From Diadophis punctatus similis (Eukaryota; Chordata; Lepidosauria; Squamata; Dipsadidae), in assembly GCA_023053685.1 (NCBI GenBank), contig JALIGW010000001.1:231629434-231693433 (forward strand): 64,000 nucleotides of DNA, given 5' to 3'. This document shows positions 12,165 to 24,170 of this stretch, piece after piece. The notes below the pieces were generated by a model that saw only the letters and a list, made by a program, of their open reading frames with translations, did no database searches and was not told where the DNA came from. Positions within the stretch are counted from its first letter, which is position 1; each line of letters starts with the position of its first letter. Both the position numbers and the translations under genes were made by a program.

Positions 12165-13345
12165 TACGCTCCTTGAATCTAGCAAACTGACTGTTGAGTG
12201 TCTTAGATTTATGGCACTGGGGGACTTCAACTTGTCTTCTTTGGTACAAAGTAGGAAATGACCCACAGGTTAATGGACACTGTGGCAACAGTGTACCTGA
12301 TCCAGACCACAACACACAGTGAAGATTGCATATTAGATCTCCAGATCTCCATTTTGTTTTGAGACAGTGGTGACATAATCTGGATGAGGGGACATGTTAA
12401 TATTACTTCCATGTCATGTTCAGACTGCTGTTACATTACTCTGGAATTTTGCATGGTTACTCTCCAATGCAGGGAAGTAGGACCTCTTTGTTTGCTCTAC
12501 CCTGGAAGCCTATAGATTTCAGAGGCAGCTTACAGTTGTTTTTGAGGTTGTGATGTATCATTTGCAGAGGCCTTAGACACTTCTTGGAATGAAAGGTTGA
12601 CAGTGGTCATGGATTGGATTGTGTATGTGTGCATCCTTTCTCTTCATATAGACCAGAAATCTCCCTGGTTTTCAGAGGAACACCTGAAGATGAAAGGGCA
12701 GAAGTGATCCCTAGAGCTGGAAGAGGACAAAGGGACCATGGACGATGAAGTTTCATGGAATAGATCATGAAGAGACACAGTCTAGCTTGATTATTTGGGA
12801 AGAATTTGAGCCTATTTGTCCCAAGGGAGTAGAGAAAGGCCTAAGAACCTGGAGCCATATTCTCCTTGATGTCTCAGTGGACTTGGATATCATTGGTATC
12901 CATTGGTATCCTTCTGCAGTGGCTCAAGATATTAAAAGTGAGTAATATGGTGCTGTGATGGTATTCTTTCTTCCAGGATTATTTCCACGTAGTGTTGGTG
13001 AGGGGGAGATGTCTAGACAAAACTTCTGCTTTGCAAAGGCCCACAGTTCTCTCCCCCTCTCTTATTTAACATTTACATAATGCTATCAGCTGATGTCAGG
13101 TGAAGTGCAGGGAAATATATGAGCACTTCAGTGTACTGTGTAACATCACTACTGGGTGAACTGCAGTGACTGCCAGTAGACATTTCAAGGTGCTAGTTGT
13201 CACCTATGAACCACTTCATGGCATAGGCTGGGTTATCTCGGGGGACTATCTATCTCCAATTATTTCTGCACATCCCATGAAATTCAACAGCATAGACATA
13301 TTTCAGGTTCTCTCAATTAAATAATATTGCCCGACAGGATTTTAA
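12165..13345 (+). pseudogene. Decayed L2-like LINE
   Basis: Scattered plus-strand frames recall a non-LTR element: an endonuclease-like LGDFNL at about 12218, a PWFSEEHLK-like motif near 12665, and further on a segment like PLLFNIY (about 13060) and 'FKVLVVTYEPLHG' (about 13185). All are separated by stops. Order and motifs fit the L2 clade. The match is from memory of family motifs, so subfamily is uncertain. Confidence 0.55.
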
Positions 13346-13824
13346 AAATAAACCTTCTCTATCTCTATGTTTATAGCATATTCCTCGAGATTTAGATAGT
13401 CCTGAAACTGCTGGCTTTCTTTCAAAGGTTAAAAAGTTCACTTTTGCCATAGGTATTGAAGTGAGCACATTTTTCAGACAGTTGGGGATATGAATACTTG
13501 TATTGCGTTAGTGGGGAATGTTTGGGATTTTTTTTTGTTTTTATTGGTAATTTCAACTTTGTCCAGAGTCATATATAAAATGGACACTCGTGTAGATGAA
13601 ATTAATTAGTCATTTTTAGAGTATGTAAATAGTGAGGATCTGAGAATTCAATACTTCCACCATAATTCACAGTTGCACATACAGAATGGAAATTCTTGCT
13701 TGGTTGCCCGACTACACATCATACAGTATATTATATGTTTGAGAATCACCTGATAAAGGGCAATTCTTCCTTTAGGTAAGAGCTTTATTCCCCCTATGCA
13801 CTTAGATTTCTATGTGTCTTGGGC

Positions 13825-14113
13825 CAGGGGTGGGTTCTACTTACCTTCCCCACCGGTTCGCATCGCGCCGGAAGTGCACATTTTGTGCACGCATCACTTC
13901 CCGGAAATTACCCTCTGCGCATGCGCAATACTATAAAAAAAGTTGCTGCGCATGTGCAGAAGCAAAAAACAAGATGGCGCCACCTATGGCACCACCGAGA
14001 GAACCAACTCAGGGGTGTGGCAGGCCTGGGTTGCTGCCAGTTCCAGCGACCCAGGCCACCAAGTTACTACCGGTTCTATAGAACCAGCCAGAACCGGGAG
14101 GAACCCACCTCTG
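13825..14113 (+). mobile_element. hAT MITE, family B, with NRF1/YY1/ETS-like motifs
   Basis: The element runs from CAGGGGTGGGTTCTACTTACC to GGAGGAACCCACCTCTG with a perfect 8-bp duplication TCTTGGGC at 13817-13824 and 14114-14121. It contains TGCGCATGCGCA (13916-13927), the consensus palindrome of NRF1; CAAGATGGCGCC (13970-13981), close to the YY1 site; and CCGGAAGTG (from about 13868), an ETS-type site. Regulatory use is inference. Confidence 0.95.
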
Positions 14114-14433
14114 TCTTGGGCATGTGTATATTTAGGAGTGCTTCACAAAATGTTTCAAATCTGAAACATTTCAAATTAAAATATTTTGCATATTTCGGTT
14201 TAGTGGTCAGTGGAAGAAAAAGCCAGACATTTGTAAAACTTGCCTGCTGTAAAGCTCATGGCATAAAGTGGAATTTTGCTCCGGGTGAAAAACCATTATA
14301 TTCACATCAATTGTTTTCCTTTTGAAACCATAAGATGGGAGTGGTGAAGTTCAGACATAAAGCAAAATAAAAACAAAACAAAGGCTGGTGTCAGCTTTCT
14401 GGGTAAGCATCCTGCTTAACAGAAAATAATTCA

Positions 14434-14434
<1 letters not shown>

Positions 14435-14491
<57 letters not shown>
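14435..14491. repeat. (CA)n microsatellite
   Basis: Uninterrupted CA dinucleotide run of about 57 bp. Confidence 0.98.
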
Positions 14492-14496
<5 letters not shown>

Positions 14497-15407
14497 ATGA
14501 GCAATTCCTTTTTGAGATCATATATCAGTTGGAAATGTACACATTTTCTAAATTTTCAAGCAATTTACATCAAGCAAGTTTAGCTACCCAATATGCATTA
14601 TTGTGGCAAGAGTATATTTTTCACAGTCTGCAAACCCATCATGTACATCGATATGCCTTTTCGTGATTTGAAACACATCCTATTTCCTCACTTTCCTAAA
14701 CTAGTATGTGATGGTTTTCACTGGTTTTATGAATTGCGAATTAAAATCAAACCATAGTTTCTTGTATAATCATTCCACGTAAGTAGACATAATAGTTTGT
14801 CAGTTCAGGAAAAGGGGATAAACGATCCTTTATCAAACTCCAGAACAAGGAGAGAGAAAGCCTTACTTCCCCTGGAGGGTGGAGGAAAGGGCACAACCTC
14901 GAAAGGTTCAGTCAGAACATCAAATCATGGTTCATAGAGAAGTTGGGTTTGTTTATAGTTAAGGAATTTCTAATTCTTATCTAATTTTATAGATGTTTCA
15001 CTTTTATAGAATATGCTTAAGAGCTACAGGGATTCCTGGAAGGCTGCAAGTCAGATATCTTTTCTTTCACTGCCTCCAACTCACTATTATCACTAGATGG
15101 CAATATATCCCTATATAGGTTACCTATTCCCAAGCTGGCAGCTGAACATTTCAGTTCTAGTTCATCTCTTACCAGTAATATCATTTCAGCCTCATAGCAA
15201 GGGAGTACCAGTTCTAGGCCAGATTCAAATGGAGATGAGCAACCATCCCTCATCATGAAACAAAAAAATGGAGTTTAAAGATAAAAGGCAAAGAATATGG
15301 GCTAGACCTTCCTAAGTTGAGAATGGAAATCCCACAGAAGGTCATGGAGAATTAAAAAAAAAAAGTTAAGATCCTGTGGGTCTTCCAGATTCAGACAAAC
15401 AAGCAGG
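14492..15407. other. No gene recognised
   Basis: Single-copy-looking DNA. An open frame at 15017-15256 on the minus strand has no recognisable domain. Confidence 0.5.
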
Positions 15408-15514
<107 letters not shown>

Positions 15515-15747
15515 AGTGAGACTTATATACCGCCTCACAGTGCAAGCACTCTCTAAGCGGTTTACACCATTAAGCAATGTATATATTTACATTGCCCCCA
15601 ACAATCTGGGTCCTCATTTTACCTACCTCGGAAGGATGGAAGGCTGAGTCAACCTTGAGCCGGTGAGATTTGAACCGCTGACCTGCGGATCACAGTCAGC
15701 TAAAGTGGCCTGCAGTACTGCCTCTAACTGCTGCGCCACCTCGGCTC
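15515..15747 (-). mobile_element. tRNA-derived SINE (squamate type)
   Basis: This is the reverse complement of the SINE at 7691-7919. Read on the minus strand: GAGCCGAGGTGGCGCAGCAG, a B-box-like 'cggttcaaatctcacc', 'aaaatgaggacccagattg', 'aaaccgcttagagag', 'ggtatataagtctca'. The tail continues into the TTTA array. Confidence 0.92.
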
Positions 15748-16835
15748 ATCTAGCCAATCAACCAGACATTGTAGTAGTTGATAAGAAGCAAGGGTGATAG
15801 ATGTAGCAGTGCCAAGTGACAGCAATACCAGGAAGAAGGAATATAAGAAATGGGAGAAATACCAGGGTCTGAAGGAAGAACTGGAGAGGATGTGCAAAGT
15901 AAAGGCCAAAATAGCCCAGAGGTAGTAGGAGCAGTAGGAGCTGTGGCTCCTAAGCTGGGAAAGTGGCCCCAACTGATCTGAGGAATGACATCAGACCTCT
16001 CTGTCCAAAAGAGTGCAGTGCTAGGAACAGCTAAGGTCCTGTGCAGAACAAATTCCCAGGCCTCTAGTAGAGGACCAAGATTGACGACACATACCACCCA
16101 CAAGAGTGAGAAGGGGATTTTTATTTTTTGTAGGTAGGTGTGTGTGTGTGTGTGTGTGTGAAATAAGTAGTACAACTGTTTTTATTATGCTTAGTGGCCT
16201 TTTTTTAAATTCAGGGTTTTATTTTCTTTCCTTTCCAAGCCAGAAACTGTGCTTTTCAAAGCATTAGAACATAACAAAACAAAAACAAAGCACATTAGGA
16301 TGTAGCATAAGGCATGATTGTATCATTAGCTTAATGATTATAACAACTGAAAACACTGGCCAATTTCATAGCTGGTGCTGATGTCCACTTTTAGCAAAGT
16401 GATTAGGTTACAGTGTAGAAGTATGGGTCTTCCTGTCAATTAGTTTAGCTCTAAAGAGGAAGGTTTAATGATCTAATCTTCTAGAAGTGTTCAGGATTCC
16501 ACATTCTTTTTTCTAACGTTTTATATCTCTCTTTACTGTTTAAGTCTATTAAAATGGACTGACAATTATCAAGAGGGTTATTTAAAAATCTAAGGAATTT
16601 AGTTAAGTAGTGTTTTCATTTAGCTTCATGAAAAAATAATTGAAAACTCTTTCAAAGAAGAACATTTGGGAAAAGCTCATAGGGGGTTTGTACTATTTTT
16701 GCATTTCTTTAGTGTGAGATGTCCAAGTATGAAATCTTTGGTATGAGATTCCATGTCTATAGCCTTACTCACTGGCTTGCCACCCTGTAAATAATAACTC
16801 CCCCCCATCGGATATTTGTTATTTCTAAAAAGGGA
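15748..16835. other. No gene recognised; short (TG)n
   Basis: A (TG)n run lies at about 16137-16160. The open frame at 15750-16175 on the minus strand begins within this dinucleotide repeat and has no domain, so I do not call it a gene. Confidence 0.5.
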
Positions 16836-17393
16836 ATTCTGCTTCACTTTATAATGCCTTGGTAAGACCACACTTGGAATACTGCATTCAGTTTTGGTCG
16901 CCACGATGCAAAAAGGATGTTGAGACTCTAGAAAGAGTGCAGAGAAGAGCAACAAAAATGATTAGGGGACTGGAGGCTAAAACATATGAAGAACGGTTGC
17001 AGGAACTGGGTATGTCTAGTTTAATGAAAAGAAGGACCAGGGGAGACATGATAGCAGTGTTCCAATATCTCAGGGGCTGCCACAAAGAAGAGGGAGTCAA
17101 GCTATTCTCCAAAGCACCTGAGGGCAGAACAAGAAGCAATGGAGGAAAGTTAATCAAAGAGAAAACCAACCTAGAACTAAGGAAAAATTTCCTGACAGTT
17201 AGAACAATTAATCATGGAACGATTTGCCTCCAGAAGTTGTGAATGCTCCAACACTGGAAGTTTTTATGAAGATGTTGGATAACCATTTGTCTGAAGTGGT
17301 GTAGGGTTTCCTGCCTAAGCAGGGGGTTGGACTAGAAGACCTCCAAGGTGCCTTCCAACTCTGTTATTCTATTCTATTCATTCTAAATCCACT
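16836..17393 (+). pseudogene. CR1 LINE 3' fragment (C-terminus of ORF2 and 3' UTR)
   Basis: The plus-strand frame 16859-17242 reads ALVRPHLEYCIQFWSP, then ERVQRRATKMIRG and GDMIAVFQYLRGC. These are C-terminal signatures of CR1 ORF2 downstream of the reverse transcriptase core. A frameshift near 17212 removes the last residues. The 3' UTR ('ggttggactagaagacctcc') and a TTATTCTATTCTATTCATTC tail follow. 5'-truncated, as is usual for CR1. Confidence 0.93.
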
Positions 17394-17648
17394 TAATTTC
17401 TCTATTAGCAAATTTCTTGACGAATTTTAAAAGGCCATTTCATCAAGTGATGCTCGGGGAAAAGTCAGATGGACCACTCCCTTTGTACGATCTTGGATTC
17501 TTCTCTTTAGGCATTTGAGCTTGGTTGGTTTGGAAGTGATTCCTTGTTGTGTTTTCGGTTTTCTTAGGGGGAAAGCCTGTGTCACCCACATGTCAGATCT
17601 TGCTATTTCCTAACACCTGAACTGCAGGAATGAGTGAATAGGCTATGC

Positions 17649-18010
17649 CAGGGGTGTCAAACTGAAGGCCTGAATCTGGCCCGTGGGTGGTTTTTAGATC
17701 TGGCCCGCAGGGCCGCCCTGGAAACAGCAAAAGACAGGCCCATGGTGCCTCTGCCAGCAAAAACGGAGCTTGGGAGAGCCGTGTGCAGCCCTCCCAAGCT
17801 TCGTTTTTGTTGGCAAATGGTTGCAGGAGGCTGTCACAGCTGAAAACGGAGCTCAGGAGCCCGTTTTTGTGGCAGAGCGCTCGGGCCACCACAGGCTCCC
17901 CCAAGTGATGTTGAGTGGGCCACGCCCACCCTTGCCACGCCCAACCCAGCCCTCTAAGGTCAAACACAACTCTGATGTGGCCCTCAATGAAATCGAGTTT
18001 GACACCCCCG
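17649..18010. mobile_element. hAT MITE, family C (CAGGGGTGTCAAACT ends)
   Basis: The ends CAGGGGTGTCAAACT and AGTTTGACACCCCCG are inverted. A perfect 8-bp duplication GGCTATGC lies at 17641-17648 and 18011-18018. The interior is GC-rich and contains an imperfect internal repeat ('aaaacggagct', twice). A short relative is at 56201-56332. Confidence 0.95.
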
Positions 18011-18018
18011 GGCTATGC

Positions 18019-18847
18019 AGTCTCCTACACCAAATAACAGTTTATTTTCAGCTTATCTCCCAAATGGGCCTTCTCTTGTATTTTGTCATTAGATATAATT
18101 TTTTTTCCTATTAGAATCAGCTGTCTCCATCTTTCCTGTTCCAGTCTTCCAGGATCAGGTGCCATTTTAACCTATTATTCTGTTTGAAAGCCATCTTGAC
18201 AACATTTTAAACATCGTACAGCTTTTTTGTTCTTCGGGGTCCTTTCCTTCCTCCGTCCTATTCCTATCTTCTCTCTCATTATGCTCCATTTTCATGTCAA
18301 ACAATGGGGTGCTGCAATTGATATGGTTCAAAGGTTATAGTAAAGTCTCACCTACTTAAATATCCTATTTTGAGTCAAGAACGGGATGACTTTTTATCAC
18401 ATGAACATAGTATGGAGACAGTATGTTCTCACAATAATGGAGTGTAAGTCTGTCAACTATAGTTTTCACTTGCTTTTGTGTAACTATCACCTTGCCCTCA
18501 CTCAAGATGTAGACAAATCAGTGTTATTCAAGTGCCTTGGCCTATAACTTCTGCAATTCCTACTTCTGCAAAAGCCAATTCCTTGGCTTTTATAATTGTG
18601 GCCAATGGGAACTGATCTAAAAATTTGCCTGTTCTGCTACATTGGAATTCTATTTGATTGGAATATATTAATTATTCCGAAGTTCTAAAAACTAAACTGC
18701 AGTGCTTTATAGTATGAGGATCAAGGCATGTTGTTGTGGTTATTATTTTCAGCCTAAGGGAGCAAAGCAAACTGATCTACACTGATTCAGACTGCCAGCC
18801 CTTCTAAGCTATCATTTTCTAACTTGATTGGCAGCAGCTCCCTAGGG
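18019..18847. other. No gene recognised
   Basis: Unassigned single-copy-looking DNA. Confidence 0.5.
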
Positions 18848-18985
18848 CAGTGTTTCTCAAGCTCAGCTAATTTAAAATAGGTAAACTTCAATTCCCAGAA
18901 TTCCCAAGCTATACCTGGGCTGGCTGAGGAATTATGGGAGTTGAAGTCTACACATTTTAAAGTAACTGAGGTGGAGAAACAATAG
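18848..18985. mobile_element. Palindromic foldback MITE (CAGTGTTTCTCAA ends)
   Basis: 'cttcaattcccagaattcccaagc' is followed by the inverted 'ggaattatgggagttgaagtc', and the outer ends CAGTGTTTCTCA and GGAGAAACAATAG are also inverted, so almost the whole 138 bp folds back. Ends are hAT-like. The 8-bp flanks match poorly, so the duplication is not secure. Relatives: 35274-35373 and a half copy at 52363-52426. Confidence 0.75.
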
Positions 18986-19067
18986 TTTAGGGTTTTTGAT
19001 CCATTGCTTCCCAGACATTCCATAGATTGAATCAGAGACTTTCTGTAGGCAAAGACTGTGCTGGATC

Positions 19068-19350
19068 CAGGAGTGGGTTCCAACTTACCTCACTGCCGGT
19101 TCACTTCCTCCCGCGCCGCGTGGCTGCTCCTCATACAAAACCCCCCCATTTTTTAAAAAAAAACCCACCGAAAACAAAATGGTGACCGCATGCACAGTGC
19201 CGGAAACTCGGCTTCTGCGCATGTGCAGAAGAAAAAAAATTGGAAAAAAATTAGAAACATTTTTTTTAAAATGATGGCGGCGCCCATGGACCGGCACCGA
19301 CCGATCCAGTTTGGTGATGTCATCGTGACGTCACCAGTGGCTCACTCCTG
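19068..19350 (+). mobile_element. hAT MITE, family B
   Basis: It starts CAGGAGTGGGTTCCAACTTACC and ends CTCACTCCTG, flanked by a perfect 8-bp duplication GCTGGATC at 19060-19067 and 19351-19358. It contains a perfect CRE palindrome, TGACGTCA, at 19326-19333, 'ctgcgcatgtgcag' near 19215, and ATGGCGGCGCC near 19274. Confidence 0.95.
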
Positions 19351-19358
19351 GCTGGATC

Positions 19359-20515
19359 CCTGAGCTGTACCTCTTTCCCCAAATCCTGAGTTAGACAAAA
19401 AATGTCAGTACGTCCTCTGCAGCTTCTGTTCTATTACTGGGAAGTTTTTACTGCCAGATTTTTTTTGGGTCTGGCAGAAAAAAAGGAGCCAAACCAGTGT
19501 TGAAAGTGGCTAAGCTGCATTGAGGAATACATATCCTTCTCTTGGTACACATTAACATTTAGAGAGAATGTGTTTTTCTGAAGTTTGTGAGGGGTTGCCC
19601 ACTTGCCATTCAGTTGCTTTCTTTGGTTGCTTTCCAGAAAGGTCCATGAGAATCTATTGCAGAGAAGGCAGAATAGTAAAAGTCAGCCAGGCTGAGTTTA
19701 CTAAGTAAAGCCTGGTGTTATAATGGTGATTATTTGGGTACTTCATTTTTCTCTGAAACTTTAGCTGTGGGACATGGCTGGAGACAAGACACCAGACTAG
19801 ATGGACCAGTGGTCTGGTCTCTTATGAAAAATCTGAACTTCTTTGAAACTGATGAGGGCCCTTCCAAACCACAAATTATTTCCAGAAACTGAGAGAGAGC
19901 TTTGGTGAATGAAAGAGGGAAGGATTGCACATGGCACGATTGCTGCAGAGGGAAAAATGACTTTGAGGTGAAGTCATTGTGCAGAAAACAAGCTGCTTTC
20001 AACCTCCTTTTACCAGAACAGTTTGGATTCAGAGCTACTTGAACACACATTCATCAGGACCATTCACTAGAGATGCATATGAACCACATTGGGGTGGGGT
20101 GGGGTATCTGCCAGTATCTGAAAACCTCAGAAAGGCAAGTGAAATAGAACTTCTATAAGATTCTCTTTCAGGTAGGCCTGAAGACCCTGTTTCAGTTCTA
20201 GGTGAAAGAAAGAACATTTCATAGAAAAGAAATTTAAAATGTTGCTTTATCAGTTTCACCGTTCACTAAACTTTGCTTAACTTTTATGCAACTCTCTCTG
20301 GCTCCTTTCTCTGGCCTTCACCTTTGACCAACATTGATTAGTTGGTACTTGGCTTGGCATTTGATCCCAGTCAGTGTTAGCTCTTTTGATTTGCTAGCCT
20401 AACAAATGCCTATGATAACTTTTCAGAGATTTCAATCTGAAGTCACTTAGGGCAATGTCTGTTGAATCCCTTGGAATAGGTGAGAAGATAATTGAATCTC
20501 AAATGTTTTATTTTT
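19359..20515. other. Mostly unassigned; possible LINE tail
   Basis: At 19755-19830 the phrase 'accagactagatggaccagtggtctggtc' resembles the 3' region of sauropsid CR1/L2-type elements. The rest shows nothing recognisable. Confidence 0.4.
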
Positions 20516-20755
20516 AAAGTTTTATTTAAGTTATAGGCCACCCACTCCTAAATGACTCTGGGCAGCTTACCGCTGATAACCCAAAGTGTTAAAAGAAATG
20601 CAATTGACCAGAAGAGCAAAATGCAAAACAGATAAAAATAAAACACAGCAAAGCAAAACAAGAAGGAGGCTCCACAATCACCATGTCTCCAAGACCTGGA
20701 ACAATGGCCAGAGCTTCAATAATTTCCTGGTGGGTGGGAGCCACACAAAATTAAA

Positions 20756-20789
<34 letters not shown>

Positions 20790-21075
20790 TGAGGGGAGAG
20801 ATACCATTCCAGAGGGCAGGAATTACAGCAGAATAGGTGTTCTTCCTGGGTCCTGCAAGATGATGTTCTTTGATTGATGGAACCCAGATTGCATCCACTC
20901 TGCTGAACTGAACTGGATGGGCAGAGGTAACTGGAAATGAGTGATCCCTCAGATAGCTGGTCCCCATGTCATGAAGGGTTTCCAAGATAACAACTGGTAC
21001 CTTGCATTGCACCCAGAAACCAATTGGCAACCAGTGCAGCTTGCAAAGTATCAGGTTCCTTATTAGAAGTCTTTA
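20516..21075. repeat. Probable interspersed repeat of uncertain class, with (TG)n
   Basis: The segment 'gccacccactcctaaatgactctgggcagctta' and the 20800-21060 stretch ('attgcacccagaaaccaattggcaaccagtgcag') look like dispersed squamate repeat sequence, but I cannot name the family. A (TG)n run at 20757-20788 separates them. Confidence 0.4.
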
Positions 21076-21409
21076 GTATTAGAATTGTATCAAGGTTTCA
21101 CTTTCCTCCTCGTAGATTGATTGAACGTTGGTTCAGTAGTGAAAATTATAGTTGGTGAGACAGCACATGTTTTACCTATCAAAGATCTTAGATTCAGACC
21201 CTGAAAAACAGCTGACAGCATTGTAGACAATACTGAACTTAGTGGAGTGAGTTGAGGGCAGCTTCCTATCATCCTTTGATTTGTAGGGCTTTTCTGCTGC
21301 TTGGCATATAACCATTGGCTGTTGCAAATAAGTCATTTCTCTCTTGTTCCCTTCTCTACAGAATTGTGTGAAATGGACTTGTCTGTCACTTCAAGAAAGA
21401 ATGGGAATA

Positions 21410-21761
21410 TGTGTACTATACTAGGATGAGTAAGGATGGCCTGATTAAATAGAATAAATGAAAGAATTAAATGGAAAGATTAGAGATTGAAAGATAGTAG
21501 TATTGTGCATGCTTAAACAAAGTTGTAATTGGCATTAGAACATACATTGAAATACTGAATAATTAAATAATGAAGGTTTAGTATCTTACTACAAATAAGA
21601 AGTATTAATACTAGGAGTATATAAGCTTAATTAATGTAACAAATATTATTGATATTAGTATTGTTATTTGTATCAAAATGAATGATACCTAGATGCCACA
21701 CTGTTCATGTATTTATGTTGATGTATATATAAAAATAAAATAAAAAACATATAACAAAAAA
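21410..21761 (+). mobile_element. 5'-truncated L1-type insertion (3' end only)
   Basis: The insertion is flanked by a 14-bp direct repeat, AAAGAATGGGAATA, at 21396-21409 and 21762-21775, and ends in A-rich sequence (AAAAATAAAATAAAAAAC...CAAAAAAAA). Long duplication, A-rich 3' end and severe 5' truncation are the signature of target-primed L1 insertion. It has no coding remnant I can identify, so L1 is inferred from the structure. Confidence 0.75.
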
Positions 21762-21824
21762 AAAGAATGGGAATACCTAGTCATGATGTCAAAGGATATC
21801 TCTGGACATCAGTCATGAAACACT

Positions 21825-22260
21825 GCTTATAGAAACATAGAAAATCGACTGCAGAAACAGACCTAGTGGTCCATCAAGTTTGCCCTTGTTTATCTGAGTT
21901 TGTTTTCTGTTTTCTTTTTAATTTTTTAGTTTTTTTATTATTATTTTTTATTATTATTTTTATATTTTATTAATGTTTTTTTATTTTTGTCAGACGATGG
22001 ATATGTGTTTATCACCAACATATTTAAATTCAATTACTGATTATTGATCCCTCAAATCTGCTGGAAGTTAGTTCCAAGCTTTCACTACTCTTTCTATGAA
22101 GTAATACGTTCTGATATTACTTTTGAACATATCTCCTGACAGTTTGAGGTTATGCCCCCGTATTTTGCTTACATTTGCGTATTTATAGAAAATACTGCCT
22201 TCTAGAACCTTATTCACAATGTATTTAAAGGTTTCAATCATGTTCCCCCCCTCCCCTTAT
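21825..22260 (-). pseudogene. CR1-like LINE relic, C-terminus of ORF2
   Basis: Read on the minus strand, a broken frame gives RGHNLKLSG, KSNIRTYYFIERVV and, after a stop, LPAD. This is the pattern at the C-terminal end of CR1-like ORF2 (compare LRKNFLTVRTIN at 17190). The outer part ('cagaaacagacctagtggtccatc', plus strand) is the 3' UTR. Several stops; old. Confidence 0.65.
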
Positions 22261-22711
22261 TAGATTGTTACATGTTTTTTGGGTGGAATGGTAAGAATGA
22301 AATAATAATTTGATTGTGATTTGATATGAATATTTATACATTGGATTTATATTCCTCCCTGTTTTCCAACTAAGCCATGGCTCATTTTAAGTATGATTTG
22401 CTGACTAAGCCAAAATTGTCTGGTTCACAGATTGCCCTCATTCATAATCTGTATTTTGCAAAGAACAAATGAGTGGATCCACAAAATAGGATTAACTGAA
22501 ATGAAACAACTGCTGGTGTTTTGTGTTTAATTAAGTTGGGTAGGGAAAAAAGTCCTTTTTTCTCCCCATGGTAAATATACAGTATTAGGAAGGAGGACAA
22601 TCAACTTTTATTTCTTAGCTTAGACTCAACAGGTGCTCCATGATTCACATCACCTTTATGAACAGAAGTTAGATATTTCTGTTTATATCAATTCTTGGAT
22701 TCTGACTAAGC

Positions 22712-22753
22712 AAGAGAGAGAGGGGGGGAGGGAGGGAGGGAGGGAGGGAGGGA
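22712..22753. repeat. (GGGA)n microsatellite
   Basis: GGGA repeat of about 42 bp following a short GA run. Confidence 0.95.
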
Positions 22754-22909
22754 AAAGATGGTATTCATAGAGTAATTCAACACTCATTTCTCAAAAACAT
22801 GGAACTTCATCTTTAGATCTGTGCTTTACATGACTGAAACTTGTTGACCTCCTATATCATCATTTAGAAACTGCTGCCAATATGAAATAGGAAAAGACTG
22901 GATATGCTG

Positions 22910-23405
<496 letters not shown>

Positions 23406-23771
23406 TAGAGGTGGGTTCCTCCCAGTTTGCACCTGTTCTGTAGAACTGGTAGCAAACCACTGGTGACATCATGGTGATGTCACGGAACTGGTTCTGTCGG
23501 TGCCGGTCTGTGGACGCCGTCATCTTTTTTTTGGATTTTTTCTTTTTGGATTTTTTTTTTGAAAAATTTTCCAGGTTTTTTTTCTTCTGCGCATGCACAG
23601 AAGCCGAGTTTCCGGCACTGTGCATGCATCGCCATCTTGTTTTTGGCTTGTTTTTTTGGGGGGGGATTTTTTTGAATTTTTTGGCACTGCGCATGCGCGC
23701 AGCCATACGGCATGGCCATGCGGCATGGGAGGAAACGAACCGGCAGCGAGGTAAATTAGAACCCACCCCTG
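23406..23771 (-). mobile_element. hAT MITE, family B (inverted orientation)
   Basis: It reads TAGAGGTGGGTTCC at the left (first base decayed from C) and GGTAAATTAGAACCCACCCCTG at the right, with a perfect 8-bp duplication GTTTGCAT at 23398-23405 and 23772-23779. It contains TGCGCATGCGC at 23689-23699 and TGCGCATGCACA near 23588, plus homopolymer-rich spacers. Open frames across it are compositional. Confidence 0.95.
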
Positions 23772-24170
23772 GTTTGCATATTGTCTTAAGTCACAATCAG
23801 TGGCCTGTACTGTAGTCCACAAGTTCTGGATTCACATAAAGCTCCATCCAAATCCTTAGCTGTAATATGTGAAGTTTATCTTTCAGAATCTAGTTATATT
23901 TACAAGTTGTTTAATATTGAACTGATTAAACATTTATTCTATGGAAACAAAAGCAAAAAAAATCCTTATGTCATATACATTTAATTCATGTATGTATTAG
24001 CCTGGTTGCTTAGGACATTCCAACTATTCAGATTTCAGTGATCATATCTGACATTTAATAAAAACAGCAGTTAGATTTTTTTTATTGTTATTCTGCTTGT
24101 AACCTTACCAGGAGTGAGAGAACCTTGCAACATTAATCCAACCTCTCATCACTACATGCTTGGCCTAATG

